DNA of 64,000 nucleotides from contig NZ_CP053444.1 of the NCBI RefSeq assembly GCF_000769405.2, positions 90,226 through 154,225 of the forward strand, read 5' to 3'. Positions within the stretch are counted from its first letter, which is position 1. Every line of letters begins with the position of its first letter. This document shows, one piece after another, positions 18,512-29,894 of this stretch. This DNA comes from Rhizobium brockwellii (GTDB taxonomy: Bacteria > Pseudomonadota > Alphaproteobacteria > Rhizobiales > Rhizobiaceae). The translations under genes were made by a program, and so were the position numbers. Under the pieces are notes generated by a model that was not told where the DNA came from, ran no database searches, and worked only from the letters and a program-made list of their open reading frames with translations.

Positions 18512-19618
18512 TTACTTGCATCGATTGGTATGAGGCGCTAGTCGCCTGGTGAACGCCGCGGTCAGTGCCGGCAGAAGAGCGACTGCATCAGCCACAACGG
18601 CGACATGGGCGAAATCGAATATCGGGGCGTTGCTGTCGGTGTTGATGGCAACGATCAAATCAGCCCCTTCGACGCCAACCCGATGTTGGACCGCCCCTGA
18701 TATTCCAGCCGCAAGATAGAGCTTGGGCCGGATCGTCTGGCCCGTTTGGCCAATCTGTCGATCAACCTCCATCCAACCTTTTTGAACCAAAGGTCGGGAG
18801 CAGCCGAATTCACCGCCAATCGTCCTCGCTAGAACCATCACACGTTCCAGATTCTCGGCGGTGCCAATACCAAGCCCGCCAGCGACCACGATATCTGCAT
18901 AGGCGAGGTTGATTTTTTCCGATCGTTCATCCGGAAGGAAGCCGAGAACCTTTGTGACAATCTCTTCCTCAATCATCATCAAGTCATGCCGAATGATAGG
19001 TCCAATCGCATGGGTCACGCGTTTGGGGGTCGCCATGACCCGGGGTCGCACTGTCGCCATTTGCGGGCGAGAGTTGAGAGTGTAGATCGTGCACAGCAGC
19101 GAACCGCCAAATGTGGGCCGGGTCGCTGCGAGCGAGCCGTCTGCATCGACATCCAATTCGGTGCAGTCAGCCGTAAGCCCTGTTTCCAAAGTAGTTGCCA
19201 CAGAACCGGCAAGATCTCGCCCAAGCGAAGTGGCGCCAAGAAGCAGAATTTCCGGCTTATGAAGGATGACCAGGTCTGAGAGAGCTTTGGTGAAGGGCTC
19301 GTTTCGGTAGTCCGATAGCAGCGGCGACTCGACGAGATAGGCGAGATCGGCCCCGTACGCGAACGCCTCCGCAATGGCAGACCGAACTCCCAGGTCTTCC
19401 GCGGTTCCAATAACCACTCCCGCCAGTTGAACGCCAAGCTTATCGGCAAGCTTGCGTCCTTCACCGAGCAGTTCAATAGACACGGGATGCACTTGGCCTC
19501 GTTCCAGCTCGATGAAAACCCAGACGTGCCGATTGTCGCGGAAGTGTCTGGGCAATTCCTTCTTCGCGCTGGCGCGACTGACGATTGGAGACTGACTTTC
19601 AGCTTGGTGGGCTTCCAT
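18512..19618 (-). CDS. fixB: FixB, electron-transfer flavoprotein alpha subunit
   Basis: A 368-residue ETF alpha-type subunit. The C-terminal FAD-binding region is clear: [15 protein letters not shown], then [28 protein letters not shown] and [21 protein letters not shown]. It pairs with FixA. A strong AAGGAG site precedes the ATG. It lies 16 bp after fixA. Confidence 0.96.
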   Translation of the reverse strand: MEAHQAESQSPIVSRASAKKELPRHFRDNRHVWVFIELERGQVHPVSIELLGEGRKLADKLGVQLAGVVIGTAEDLGVRSAIAEAFAYGADLAYLVESPLLSDYRNEPFTKALSDLVILHKPEILLLGATSLGRDLAGSVATTLETGLTADCTELDVDADGSLAATRPTFGGSLLCTIYTLNSRPQMATVRPRVMATPKRVTHAIGPIIRHDLMMIEEEIVTKVLGFLPDERSEKINLAYADIVVAGGLGIGTAENLERVMVLARTIGGEFGCSRPLVQKGWMEVDRQIGQTGQTIRPKLYLAAGISGAVQHRVGVEGADLIVAINTDSNAPIFDFAHVAVVADAVALLPALTAAFTRRLAPHTNRCK

Positions 19619-19634
19619 TTATGCTCCTTGTTTC

Positions 19635-20483
19635 TCACGTGAGCCCATTCGGTTGAAAGCTCGCTTCCAATGCGGGCTGGTGCTCGAAGATCGATGCGAT
19701 TATTTCGTCAACCAGCGGACCGCACTGGTCATCGTTTAATTTGATTTGGATTGCTTTTTCGGCCCTTGGGGTGGGGGCGAATACGCGCTTGACGACGGTC
19801 GGTGATCCTCTCAAGCCGCAATTAGCTATCTCCACAATACCGGCGTCGGCTGCACGCCAGGTCGGTATTTGCGCGCGTGCGGCACGCAACGCGTCAGCGA
19901 CGGAGCCGCGACGGAGGGCGTTGACGCCTTCAAGGACACTGATCAAGCACGGCAGTTGGCTCTTCAGCATTTGTGTGCCGCCTTCCGAACGGCGCTCCAC
20001 CGTGATCTCTCGGGCATGAAGATCGACTGAGACAATTTTCGTTACGTAGGTCAGTTGTTGCAGTTCGAGACGCCTGGCAATCCCCGGCCCCACCTGCGCA
20101 GTATCGCCGTCGATCGTCTGCTTGCCAGTAAACACGATTTCAGGCGCATGGCGGAGTCCAAGGTTCGTGATAGCTCGCGAGATAGCAAATGAAGTTGCCA
20201 AGGTGTCTGACCCGGCGAAGTGACGGTCGCTCAGGAGTACCGCTTCATCTGCGCCGTATGCCAGAGCTTTCTCCAGCGCTTGTTTTGCCATAGGCGGGCC
20301 CATGGTAAGCACAGTGACTTTACCCCCATACCGGTCACGCAGTTTGAGAGCTTCTTCCAAGGCGAAAAGATCATAAGGATTGATGATGGTCGGCACGCCC
20401 TGGCGCATGATGGTATTCGTAACCGGATGAACCCGGATCTGTGCAGAGTCAGGCACTTGCTTTATGCAGACCACGATATTCAT
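19635..20483 (-). CDS. fixA: FixA, electron-transfer flavoprotein beta subunit
   Basis: A 282-residue ETF beta-type subunit of FixABCX. It starts MNIVVCIKQVPDSAQIRVHPVTNT and carries the typical TGKQTIDGDTAQVGPGIAR motif near residue 120 for nucleotide binding. It is the first gene of fixABCX, divergent from nifH with a 566-bp shared control region. A sigma-54 promoter-like site lies 53 bp upstream. Its N-terminal coding sequence is also present as a remnant at 12976-13074. Confidence 0.96.
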   Translation of the reverse strand: MNIVVCIKQVPDSAQIRVHPVTNTIMRQGVPTIINPYDLFALEEALKLRDRYGGKVTVLTMGPPMAKQALEKALAYGADEAVLLSDRHFAGSDTLATSFAISRAITNLGLRHAPEIVFTGKQTIDGDTAQVGPGIARRLELQQLTYVTKIVSVDLHAREITVERRSEGGTQMLKSQLPCLISVLEGVNALRRGSVADALRAARAQIPTWRAADAGIVEIANCGLRGSPTVVKRVFAPTPRAEKAIQIKLNDDQCGPLVDEIIASIFEHQPALEASFQPNGLT

Positions 20484-20535
20484 GCTGTCTTTGGCTCCGC
20501 CCGAAATGTAGTAGTTTGTGTCTCGGTCGGTCCTA

Positions 20536-20550
20536 GCACTCGTCGTGCCA
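20536..20550 (-). promoter_or_regulatory. Sigma-54 promoter of fixABCX
   Basis: Minus strand reads TGGCACGACGAGTGC, matching the -24 element perfectly and the -12 with GTGC instead of TTGC. It is about 55 bp upstream of the fixA ATG. The only clear NifA site in the region is the one near nifH (20844-20859), so the two operons may share it. Confidence 0.75.
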
Positions 20551-20843
20551 GGCCGATTGCGCGGTGATTAACTCGCGAGTTTCGGGCGGGTCGAGTTTGC
20601 TATTGGTCCAACGGTGCGACAGCTTTGCCAGGTTTGCGACACGGGTGGCTGCATGCGCTCGGCAGCGGTGCAACACTGCTTGCGCGATTTTTTGACCGCA
20701 AACGATTTCGCTAGAGCTCCGCGCCGCTTTCCAATTGCCAGCATTTGCGTCAAGTGCGGCTCATTCGACGGAGACGTGCTTGCGCAGAGTTACCGTGGCT
20801 CTCCGAGAGCCTCACGACATATGTGCGACATTGTCGTCAATTT

Positions 20844-20859
20844 TGTCGGCTTCGTGACA
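20844..20859. promoter_or_regulatory. NifA upstream activator sequence
   Basis: TGT-CGGCTTCGTG-ACA fits the TGT-N10-ACA NifA-binding consensus exactly. It lies about 90 bp upstream of the nifH -24 element, the usual distance for looping activation, and about 295 bp from the fixA promoter. Confidence 0.85.
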
Positions 20860-20899
20860 CGACTCAGGATTCTTCGGTCCGGAATTTCATCCCCCCTAA

Positions 20900-21937
<1,038 letters not shown>

Positions 21938-22028
21938 AGATGGGCGGAGCGGATGACGCACCGTGTTAATCGACAAACATGCCTCCTTGTCGAGGCTCAA
22001 TGCGAACCTTCGAGAGAGGAAAGGCCCT

Positions 22029-23549
22029 ATGAGCCTCGACTACGAGAACGACGGTGATTTCAACGCAAGGCTTATAGATGCGGTACTCTTGCAGTATCCG
22101 GATAAGACGGCTAAGCGCCGCAAAAAACACCTTGGCGTGGCGAAGGCCAGAGAGGCACTCGAGCGGGGCTCCGATGCGCTTTGCGAGACCGGGGTGAAAT
22201 CCAACATCAAGTCTATTCCGGGCGTGATGACCGTCCGCGGCTGCGCTTACGCCGGCTCGAAGGGTGTCGTGTGGGGGCCGATCAAGGATATGGTCCATAT
22301 ATCGCATGGGCCTGTCGGTTGTGGCCACTATTCCTGGTCGCAACGCCGCAACTATTACGTCGGTCTGACGGGTGTCGACGCCTTTGTCACCATGCAATTC
22401 ACGTCTGATTTTCAAGAGAAGGATATTGTTTTTGGTGGCGACAAAAAGCTCGAGAAGCTCATCGATGAAGTTGAGGAACTGTTTCCACTGAACAATGGTG
22501 TGAGCTTGCAGTCCGAGTGTCCAATCGGATTGATCGGAGACGACATAGAGGCTGTGGCGCGCAAGAAGGCCAAGGAGCACGACAAAACGATCGTGCCGGT
22601 GCGATGCGAAGGGTTTCGTGGCGTGTCGCAATCGCTTGGCCATCATATCGCCAACGACGCGATACGGGACTGGGTTTTCGATAAAAGAGAGGCCGACTTC
22701 GAACCCAGCCTTTTCGACGTTAACGTCATAGGTGACTACAATATCGGCGGCGATGCATGGGCCTCACGCATTCTGCTGGAGGATATGGGGTTGCGGGTAA
22801 TCGGCAACTGGTCGGGAGATGCCACACTCGCGGAGGTGGAGCGTGCACCAAAGGCTACGCTCAACCTTATTCACTGCTACCGGTCCATGAATTACATCGC
22901 TCGGCATATGGAGGAAAAGTACGGCATTCCCTGGATGGAGTACAACTTTTTTGGTCCTTCCCAGATCGAAGCTTCTTTGCGCAATATCGCCGCGTTTTTC
23001 GGGCCGGAGACCCAAGATAAGGCCGAAGCACTCATCACCAGATACCAACCTCTCGTCCAGGCGGTGACGGAGAAGTACCGTCCGCGCCTTATTGGCAAAA
23101 CTGTGATGCTCTACGTCGGCGGATTGCGTCCCCGCCATGTCATCACCGCCTACGAGGATCTTGGAATGGAGATCGTTGGTACGGGCTACGAATTTGGCCA
23201 CGGCGACGATTACGAGCGCACGGGCCATTATGTCAAAAAAGGTACGCTTATCTACGATGATGTGACTGGCTACGAGCTCGAGAGCTTCATCGAGGCCATT
23301 CGCCCGGACCTCGTAGGCTCGGGCATCAAGGAAAAATACCCGGTTCAAAAAATGGGCATACCGTTCCGTCAGATGCATTCTTGGGATTATTCTGGTCCGT
23401 ATCACGGCTATGACGGCTTCGCCATTTTTGCCCGAGACATGGATCTTGCCATCAACAATCCGGTCTGGGGCCTCTACGACCCGCCATGGAAAGTAACGCA
23501 CAGCTCCGATGCAGGCGGTGCCTGCAGTTGTTGCCGGGATGATGAATAA
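22029..23549 (+). CDS. nifD: NifD, nitrogenase MoFe protein alpha chain
   Basis: A 506-residue alpha subunit of the MoFe protein. P-cluster ligands appear in [15 protein letters not shown] and [11 protein letters not shown], and the FeMo-cofactor cysteine is likely in the [11 protein letters not shown] segment. The His ligand is near [16 protein letters not shown]. The ATG at 22029 ([11 protein letters not shown]) is typical; the frame upstream to 21963 lacks NifD similarity. It is 91 bp from nifH. Confidence 0.98.
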   Translation: MSLDYENDGDFNARLIDAVLLQYPDKTAKRRKKHLGVAKAREALERGSDALCETGVKSNIKSIPGVMTVRGCAYAGSKGVVWGPIKDMVHISHGPVGCGHYSWSQRRNYYVGLTGVDAFVTMQFTSDFQEKDIVFGGDKKLEKLIDEVEELFPLNNGVSLQSECPIGLIGDDIEAVARKKAKEHDKTIVPVRCEGFRGVSQSLGHHIANDAIRDWVFDKREADFEPSLFDVNVIGDYNIGGDAWASRILLEDMGLRVIGNWSGDATLAEVERAPKATLNLIHCYRSMNYIARHMEEKYGIPWMEYNFFGPSQIEASLRNIAAFFGPETQDKAEALITRYQPLVQAVTEKYRPRLIGKTVMLYVGGLRPRHVITAYEDLGMEIVGTGYEFGHGDDYERTGHYVKKGTLIYDDVTGYELESFIEAIRPDLVGSGIKEKYPVQKMGIPFRQMHSWDYSGPYHGYDGFAIFARDMDLAINNPVWGLYDPPWKVTHSSDAGGACSCCRDDE

Positions 23550-23626
23550 TTTTTGCTGAGCGACAACATTTTAGACATCTCGCAAAGTCTACGCAGCCGC
23601 ACTCGCGGCGAAAAAGGATGAAAACT

Positions 23627-25159
23627 ATGCCGCAATCGGCCGAGAAAGTTCTCGATCATGTTCCTCTGTTCTGCGAGCCGGAATACGAGAAAATGTTCGC
23701 CCGCAAGAAGTTGAAGTTCGAATGTCCGCATCCGGATAAGGTCGTCGAAGCGCAATATGAATTCACCTGGACATGGGAATATCGAGAAAAGAATCTGGCG
23801 CGCGAAGCGCTGGTCGTAAACCCCGCGAAGGCTTGTCAGCCGCTCGGCGCGGTTTTCGCAGCGGCTGGCTTCGAGCGGACCATGTCGTTTGTTCACGGCA
23901 GTCAGGGCTGTGTGGCGTACTACCGCTCGCACCTGTCACGCCATTTCAAGGAACCGTCGTCTGCAGTTTCGTCTTCGATGACAGAGGACGCGGCTGTGTT
24001 TGGCGGCTTGAAAAATATGATCGACGGGCTCGCCAATACCTATCAGCTCTACGACCCCAAGATGATTGCGGTCTCGACGACTTGCATGGCCGAGGTCATT
24101 GGGGATGATCTTCACGGCTTCATTGAAAACGCCAAAAATGAAGGCTCCGTTCCAGCCGATTTCGACGTGCCCTTCGCCCACACCCCAGCCTTCGTCGGCA
24201 GCCATGTCGATGGTTACGACAGCATGGTTAAAGGCATTCTGGAAAATTTCTGGAAAAGCACCGAACGCGTGCCGACGCCAGCACTCATCAACATTATTCC
24301 AGGCTTCGACGGTTTCTGTGTTGGCAACAATCGAGAAATCAAGCGCCTGCTCGACACGATGGGAGTGACCTACGTTTTCATCCAAGACGCCTCTGACCAG
24401 TTCGACACACCTTCCGACGGCGAGTACCGCATGTATGACGGAGGGACCAAGATCGAGGACGTGAAGGTAGCCAAACATGCGGAGGCGACAATATCGCTGC
24501 AGCACTACAATACGCGAAAGACCTTGGACTATTGTCGCGAGCTTGGTCAGACGACTGCCTCGTTCCACTACCCGCTGGGCATTGGGGGCACGGACGAATT
24601 CCTGATGAAGATATCCGAGCTTTCCAAGAGGGAAATTCCCGAATCTATCGATCGTGATCGGGGGCGATTGATAGATGCCATGGCCGATAGTCAATCTTGG
24701 TTGCATGGCAAGAAATACGGAATCTACGGCGACCCGGACTTCGTCTACTCAATGGCGCGCTTCGTCATGGAAACCGGTGGCCACCCTACACATTGCCTTG
24801 CCACCAACGGCACCGCAGCCTGGGAAGCGGAGATGAAGGAATTGCTCGCATCCTCTCCCTTCGGCGGAGGTGCGCAGGTGTGGGCTGGCAAAGACCTGTG
24901 GGCAATGCGCTCGCTTCTTTTGACGGAGCCAGTGGATCTGCTGATCGGCAATTCCTATGGCAAGTATCTTGAGCGTGACACCGACACGCCATTGGTTCGG
25001 CTTACGTTTCCGATTTTCGATCGCCATCATCATCATCGCTTTCCTCTCATGGGCTACCAAGGCGGATTGCGTCTTCTGACCGTCATTCTCGACAAGATTT
25101 TCGACGAGCTTGATCAGGAGACCATGTGGGAAGGCGTTTCGTACGACCTCACGCGCTAA
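23627..25159 (+). CDS. nifK: NifK, nitrogenase MoFe protein beta chain
   Basis: A 510-residue beta subunit. P-cluster ligands are in [29 protein letters not shown] and [14 protein letters not shown] choose the ATG at 23627 ([15 protein letters not shown]): it has AAGGA 8 nt upstream, while the alternative ATG at 23618 would abut that site. A 77-bp gap follows nifD. Confidence 0.98.
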   Translation: MPQSAEKVLDHVPLFCEPEYEKMFARKKLKFECPHPDKVVEAQYEFTWTWEYREKNLAREALVVNPAKACQPLGAVFAAAGFERTMSFVHGSQGCVAYYRSHLSRHFKEPSSAVSSSMTEDAAVFGGLKNMIDGLANTYQLYDPKMIAVSTTCMAEVIGDDLHGFIENAKNEGSVPADFDVPFAHTPAFVGSHVDGYDSMVKGILENFWKSTERVPTPALINIIPGFDGFCVGNNREIKRLLDTMGVTYVFIQDASDQFDTPSDGEYRMYDGGTKIEDVKVAKHAEATISLQHYNTRKTLDYCRELGQTTASFHYPLGIGGTDEFLMKISELSKREIPESIDRDRGRLIDAMADSQSWLHGKKYGIYGDPDFVYSMARFVMETGGHPTHCLATNGTAAWEAEMKELLASSPFGGGAQVWAGKDLWAMRSLLLTEPVDLLIGNSYGKYLERDTDTPLVRLTFPIFDRHHHHRFPLMGYQGGLRLLTVILDKIFDELDQETMWEGVSYDLTR

Positions 25160-25212
25160 ATGCTTGGCCGGGCGTCGACCGGCCATTCGTCCCTGGATTG
25201 GAAGGTCCCGAG

Positions 25213-26652
25213 ATGTCATCGATCGAGACACAAATGCGAGATGCCTCCGCCAAGATATTCCGCACCACGGAAGCCAAGGAGACATGTCACAACGCGTCAC
25301 AGGGATCAGCAGCCAGCGGTGGCTGCGCCTTCGACGGAGCTAAGATCGTGCTGCAGCCAATCACCGATGTCGCGCATCTCGTCCACGCGCCGCTCGCGTG
25401 CGAGGGCAATTCCTGGGACAATCGAGGCGCCGCGTCTTCAGGTCCAGTTCTTTGGCGCACAAGTTTCACCACTGATCTCACCGAACTCGACATAGTGACG
25501 GGAGATAGTGAGCGAAAGCTTCTCAAGGCTATCCGGGAGATCAAGGAGGGGTATGCGCCGGCAGCAATCTTCGTCTACGGAACCTGCGTCACGGAGCTGA
25601 TCGGTGACGACATCGACGCGGTCTGCAGGCAAGCAGCGCAGAAGTTCGCAATACCAGTGGTGCCGGTGAAGTCGCCGGGCTTCGGCGGTTCGAAGAACCT
25701 CGGTAACCGGCGCGCCGGCGAGGCTCTGCTCGAGCACGTCATAGGCACGGTGGAGGCTGATGATCCAGGTCCATACGACATCAATATACTCGGCGAATTC
25801 AACCTCTCAGGGGAATTCTGGTTGATGAAACCGCTGTTGGACAGACTTGGTATCCGTGTCCGCGCCTGCATTCCCGGAGACGCGCGCTACGCGCAGGTGG
25901 CGTCCGCCCACCGGTCACGTGCAGCTATGATGGTGTGTTCAACTGCTCTCATCAATCTTGCTCGCAAGATGGAAGAACGCTGGAACATTCCGTTTTTCGA
26001 AGGCTCCTTCTATGGCATTTCGAGCACCTCTGAAGCCCTCCGGCGGATCGCCCAACTGCTCGTAAGGAAAGGCGCTGGTTCCGCGTTGCTCCACCACGTC
26101 GAGGCTCTCTTAGCAGAAGAGGAGGAGAGGGCCTGGAAGAAGCTGGAAGCGTATCGGCATCGGCTTGAGGGGAAGCGCGTTCAGCTGAACACCGGCGGGG
26201 TGAAATCCTGGTCCATCGTGCACGCACTGATCGAAATCGGCATGGAAATTGTCGGTACATCCATCAGGAAATCGACGACCAGGGACAAGGAGAGAATCAA
26301 GCAGATGCTGAAGGACGAGAACCACCTTCACCAATCGATGGCAGCGAGCGAGCTCTACGCGATGTTACGTGAACACAAGCCTGATATCATGCTGTCAGGC
26401 GGACGCACTCAGTTCGTCGCGCTTGAGGCGAAAATTCCTTGGCTCGACGTGAATCAGGAACGCCAGCATGCTTACGCCGGCTACGCAGGCATGGTGGAAC
26501 TAGCACGCCAGATCGATTTGGCAATCCACAACCCGGTCTGGGCGCAGTTACGCGAACCGGCGCCGTGGAAGCAGTTCGTTACGACCGCAAGATCGGCGGA
26601 GCCACGCATTAATATGAGGTCTGCCGACGAGGCGACAGCTGGTTTTTATTGA
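25213..26652 (+). CDS. nifE: NifE, FeMo-cofactor scaffold subunit
   Basis: A 479-residue NifD-like protein which with NifN forms the scaffold that matures NifB-co to FeMo-co. Conserved cysteines appear in SGGCAFDGAK, HAPLACEGNSWDNRG and VYGTCVTELIGDD. The ATG at 25213 (MSSIETQ) is chosen; the frame remains open into the end of nifK, which is not coding for NifE. It lies 53 bp after nifK. Confidence 0.97.
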   Translation: MSSIETQMRDASAKIFRTTEAKETCHNASQGSAASGGCAFDGAKIVLQPITDVAHLVHAPLACEGNSWDNRGAASSGPVLWRTSFTTDLTELDIVTGDSERKLLKAIREIKEGYAPAAIFVYGTCVTELIGDDIDAVCRQAAQKFAIPVVPVKSPGFGGSKNLGNRRAGEALLEHVIGTVEADDPGPYDINILGEFNLSGEFWLMKPLLDRLGIRVRACIPGDARYAQVASAHRSRAAMMVCSTALINLARKMEERWNIPFFEGSFYGISSTSEALRRIAQLLVRKGAGSALLHHVEALLAEEEERAWKKLEAYRHRLEGKRVQLNTGGVKSWSIVHALIEIGMEIVGTSIRKSTTRDKERIKQMLKDENHLHQSMAASELYAMLREHKPDIMLSGGRTQFVALEAKIPWLDVNQERQHAYAGYAGMVELARQIDLAIHNPVWAQLREPAPWKQFVTTARSAEPRINMRSADEATAGFY

Positions 26653-26662
26653 GGTAAAAATT

Positions 26663-28006
26663 ATGGCTGTTATCCTGACCCCAACAAAAACGGCAGCGAT
26701 CAACCCTCTAAAGTCGTCTCAACCATTGGGCGCTGCCTTGGCCTTCCTGGGCGTCGATGGTGCGCTGCCAATACTCCATGGCAGCCAGGGATGTAGCAGT
26801 TTTGCACTGGTGCTGCTCGTGAGGCATTTCAAGCATATGGTCCCGCTGCAGACAACTGCAATGGACCAGATCGCGACGGTGGTGGGCGGCGCTGATTTTC
26901 TCGAGAAAGCTCTCGTCAAGCTAAAAGCTCGCACGTGGCCGCGGCTGATCGGAATCTGCACTACCGCCGCGGCAGAAACCCGCGACGAAGATATCGCAGG
27001 TGATATCTTCGACGCCAAAGGCGCGCGCCCGAGAAAACTCATTGATACGGAAGTGGTACTCGCACGCACTCCCGACTTCGCAGGGGCGGTGGAGGAGGGG
27101 TGGTCGAAGGCTGTTACGGCTATGATCGAGGCAATCACGCGGCCCGGCCAGCAGGATCGCGATCCGGCGACGGTCGTCATACTGCCCGGCTCGAACATCA
27201 CAGTTTCCGATGTAGAGCATCTGCGAGAAACGGTAGAGAGCTTCGGCTTAATACCCCTCATTTTGCCTGACGTGTCCGGCGGGCCTGACGAAGCTGTCCG
27301 CGATCGATGGATTCCGATCGCACGCGGTGGCGCGAAGGTAGAGCTTATCCGCGATCTCGGGGCGGCAACACTGTGCATCGCCATCGGCGAACAGATGCGC
27401 CGACCGGCTGAAGCTTTGCAGGGCCTAACTGGATTGCCATACGTGATGTTCGGATCGCTCACGGGCCTGAATAACGCCGACCGTTTCGCCTGGCTCCTTG
27501 CAGCGATTTCGCGCGACAACGCGCCAACGGCTGTCCGTCGTGGCCGCATGCAGTTGCAGGAGGCGATGCTCAGTGGGCATTTTCATTTTGCAGGGAAGAA
27601 GGTCGCCATCGGCTCCGAACCGGACCAGCTCTTGCAGTTCTCGCAATTCTTTATCGGCATGGGGGCGGTCATTACAGCCGCGGTCGCCACGACCGGGGAC
27701 TCAAAGGCGCTGCAAATCGTACCAACCGATACGGTCAAAGTCGGCGATCTTGGTGACTTGGAAGAACTCGCCGTAGACGCTGATCTACTCGTCACGCACT
27801 CCCACGGTCGACAGGCCGCAGAACGCCTCGCAGTTCCGCTGATGCGAGTTGGTTTTCCTGTCTTCGACCGCATAGGCAGCCAGCATAAACTGAACATTCT
27901 TTATCGAGGAACGCGCGACATGATCTTCGAAGTCGCCAACATAGTTCAGGCGACTCAAGGTCTGCCACCCGCTCGCGCACCTCCCGAAACCGTACTCATG
28001 AGGTGA
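26663..28006 (+). CDS. nifN: NifN, FeMo-cofactor scaffold subunit
   Basis: A 447-residue NifK-like partner of NifE. It retains PLKSSQPLGAALAFLG, LHGSQGCSSFALVLLVRHF with the conserved Cys, and the ICTTAAAETRDEDI segment. GAGGTAAAAATT precedes the ATG, 10 bp after nifE. No nifX follows; thioredoxin-like genes are found instead. Confidence 0.97.
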   Translation: MAVILTPTKTAAINPLKSSQPLGAALAFLGVDGALPILHGSQGCSSFALVLLVRHFKHMVPLQTTAMDQIATVVGGADFLEKALVKLKARTWPRLIGICTTAAAETRDEDIAGDIFDAKGARPRKLIDTEVVLARTPDFAGAVEEGWSKAVTAMIEAITRPGQQDRDPATVVILPGSNITVSDVEHLRETVESFGLIPLILPDVSGGPDEAVRDRWIPIARGGAKVELIRDLGAATLCIAIGEQMRRPAEALQGLTGLPYVMFGSLTGLNNADRFAWLLAAISRDNAPTAVRRGRMQLQEAMLSGHFHFAGKKVAIGSEPDQLLQFSQFFIGMGAVITAAVATTGDSKALQIVPTDTVKVGDLGDLEELAVDADLLVTHSHGRQAAERLAVPLMRVGFPVFDRIGSQHKLNILYRGTRDMIFEVANIVQATQGLPPARAPPETVLMR

Positions 28007-28171
28007 GCATCGCCGGACCTTTTCATCCGTCGCGTACTTCTCCTCGTCGCACGAGGAGCCGCTCCTGATGACTTCATCGGCAGCCACATTGAACTGAAGA
28101 AGAAAGGAAGCCGAAGGCGTGGAGACAATGCCACTTTTGGCAATTCGTGGATCTAAGTTGAGGATCAAACT

Positions 28172-28522
28172 ATGTCTTCTGTAAAAACCGTTAATATCAC
28201 GAACTTTCAGTCTGAAGTTTTGGATTCGACAATGTTCGTTCTCGTCGATTTCTGCGCTCCTGGGTGTCGCCCGTGGAACATGATCGCCCCAATCCTCGAA
28301 CACATCGCCATCGAGATGAAGGGCCTTGTCAAGGTCGTTAAGCTGAATATCGCTGAGAACCCGGAACTCGCTGCTCAATACATTCAGCAACGCTTAATAA
28401 ACGAAAAGTTCGCTGCCGTCGTACTTCCTGCCCTTGTAATCTTCAATGGCCTGAAGGTCGTCGGCACTTTGGAGGCTTCCAGCCGAAGTCCGATATCGAA
28501 AAATGGATATGTCGAACGGTAG
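28172..28522 (+). CDS. Thioredoxin-fold protein with a degenerate active site
   Basis: A 116-residue thioredoxin-like protein downstream of nifN. The fold signals are clear (VLVDFCAPGCRPWNMIAPILEHIAIEM ... VVKLNIAENPELAAQY), but the usual WCGPC is CRPW, so the second catalytic cysteine is a tryptophan and one of the expected dithiol pair is lost. The C-terminal part also diverges (SPISKNGYVER). It may be inactive or act by binding. A hairpin follows the stop. Thioredoxins have a role in nitrogen-fixing cells of some rhizobia, but no role is shown here. Confidence 0.78.
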   Translation: MSSVKTVNITNFQSEVLDSTMFVLVDFCAPGCRPWNMIAPILEHIAIEMKGLVKVVKLNIAENPELAAQYIQQRLINEKFAAVVLPALVIFNGLKVVGTLEASSRSPISKNGYVER

Positions 28523-28558
28523 CTGATTACTCATGATGTGAATGGACAAGCAGAGCAC

Positions 28559-28584
28559 CCGGCAAACCGCCCTGGGTTTGCCGG
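28559..28584 (+). terminator. Perfect 10-bp hairpin after the first thioredoxin gene
   Basis: CCGGCAAACC (28559-28568) and GGTTTGCCGG (28575-28584) are perfect inverted repeats with a 6-nt loop. It follows the gene by 36 bp. There is no T-run, so it may be a terminator or an RNA-stabilising structure. The right arm with its flank, GGGTTTGCCGGAGGC, recurs at about 28967-28981. Confidence 0.6.
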
Positions 28585-28789
28585 AGGCTCCAACTTCTGA
28601 GAAAAGGGAGCCGACATGAGCAAGACAATTACCAAGGTTTCAGCGGAAGTCCGCGAGCGTGCGATCCGTTGTTGCGGGTGGGAGGCTGCGCCTGAGCCGG
28701 TCAAGAGTCCGTGGGTGCGTGGTGCCTTCAACGCCTGCACCATGGCATCACACGATCTGCGCAACGTCCTCATGAAATATCAAATCTAC

Positions 28790-28990
28790 GGATCGAAAAG
28801 GCCACTCTCGAAGTCAACGAGAGTGCCGAACTGCTCAAGCACGACAGACCAACCGTACCGTTTCGTGCGCCTGGTTGTCGCTGTGGTCAGCTCGTAACGG
28901 CAGCCGGCAAGAATGATCTGCCGGACCGTCTTACGGTAGGTCTCCAAAAACGGTCCCACAGTGGCGGGTTTGCCGGAGGCACATGACGCG
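28790..28990 (+). pseudogene. Possible third thioredoxin remnant
   Basis: In the frame through 28800-28890 the translation reads TLEVNESAELLKH then FRAPGCRCGQL, which resembles the thioredoxin block around the active site in the two flanking genes. Nothing else of a thioredoxin is visible, so this is a weak call for a decayed copy between them. Confidence 0.3.
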
Positions 28991-29132
28991 CAGTGTGGGG
29001 CAGGATCTGGCTGAATTACGTGACGTCTCGCTCAGTCTGACCACCTTCACGACGCGCGTTTCGTCAGATCAATTCGACAACGCATCAACACATCCATCAA
29101 ACGGCGCTCAACTCTGGTAACAGGAAACGTCC

Positions 29133-29465
29133 ATGCACTGGGTACACGTCAATTTCAACAATTTCCAGTTAGAAGTTCGGGAATCCCCAATACCTGTTAT
29201 CCTTCACCTTTGGGCTGAAGGCTGCGGCCCATGCGACACGATTGCTCAGATCCTAGAAGAAGTTGCCGTCGAGATGAAAGGCAGAATCAAAGTCGCCAAG
29301 CTGGATCTCGGTAAGAACCGGGAACTCGCCGCGCAATTCGGTGTGCAATTTATTCCGATCCTAGCTTTCTTCAAGGGGGGCATAGTCAACGATTTCTTTG
29401 TCGGTGCCCCGCAGAAATCCGCTATTGTGAAGTGGGTAGATAAAACTTTGCTGACTAGCTCGTGA
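29133..29465 (+). CDS. Thioredoxin-like protein
   Basis: A 110-residue thioredoxin family protein. The active site reads GCGPC (in LHLWAEGCGPCDTIAQILEEVA), so both catalytic cysteines are present although the preceding Trp is replaced by Gly. The later beta-alpha segments KVAKLDLGKNRELAAQFGVQFIPILAFFKGG are typical and include the cis-Pro (FIP). It is paralogous to the gene at 28172. AGGAAACG precedes the ATG. No NifA-type promoter was seen directly upstream. Confidence 0.88.
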   Translation: MHWVHVNFNNFQLEVRESPIPVILHLWAEGCGPCDTIAQILEEVAVEMKGRIKVAKLDLGKNRELAAQFGVQFIPILAFFKGGIVNDFFVGAPQKSAIVKWVDKTLLTSS

Positions 29466-29522
29466 AGCTCAGGTGGAGCAAACCGTAGGCGAGGGTTTGG
29501 ATGCGGGGAGATTGAGTCGGCT

Positions 29523-29775
29523 TGACGTGCCCCGATAATTTAGGCCATTTGGAACTGGAATTTTCCACTTTGAACCGCCCCCAAACTCTGGACCAGCTGA
29601 GGCTAGAGTTTTCCGGCTTCATTCAGGGAGGCGGGCTGGTTGCGCCTCCTGATTTCATCAGCGAGATCGGCACCTTATTGCCGATCGCACCATGTGGCCG
29701 AAACTCATTATACTCTCTACGCCAATCCTCCATCTTTTCGCGGGCCTCCGCAAGGGTTGCGATTTCGTCGTGCCT
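29523..29775 (-). mobile_element. IS3-family end with OrfB C-terminal fragment
   Basis: The minus-strand frame ending at the TGA 29625-29623 reads LAEAREKMEDWRREYNEFRPHGAIGNKVP, the C-terminal DDE-transposase signature of IS3-family OrfB. The frame is broken upstream. The left border TGACGTGCCCC at 29523 resembles an IS3 terminal repeat. No complete transposase remains. Confidence 0.72.
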
Positions 29776-29894
29776 AACTCAGATCGCTAAGATCCGTGCA
29801 CTGACGCGGAGCTGCACTGCTTGATACTGATCAGGATGACACGCGTTCACCCGCTCTCTTTCGAAAAATGAATTGGATGGCCGTCGCACAAGCT
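29776..29894. other. Spacer between IS3 remnant and UbiC-like gene
   Basis: Nothing recognised here. Confidence 0.3.

Noticed and set aside
20484..20843. Short minus-strand frame in the fixA-nifH control region
   Set aside because: It lies in a promoter region and resembles no known protein.
21966..22646. Long minus-strand frame opposite nifD
   Set aside because: It is a shadow of the conserved nifD coding strand.
28616..28897. Plus-strand frame between the thioredoxin genes starting MSKTITKVSAEVRERAIR
   Set aside because: The first residues recall IS3 OrfA, but the rest matches nothing; too little to call.
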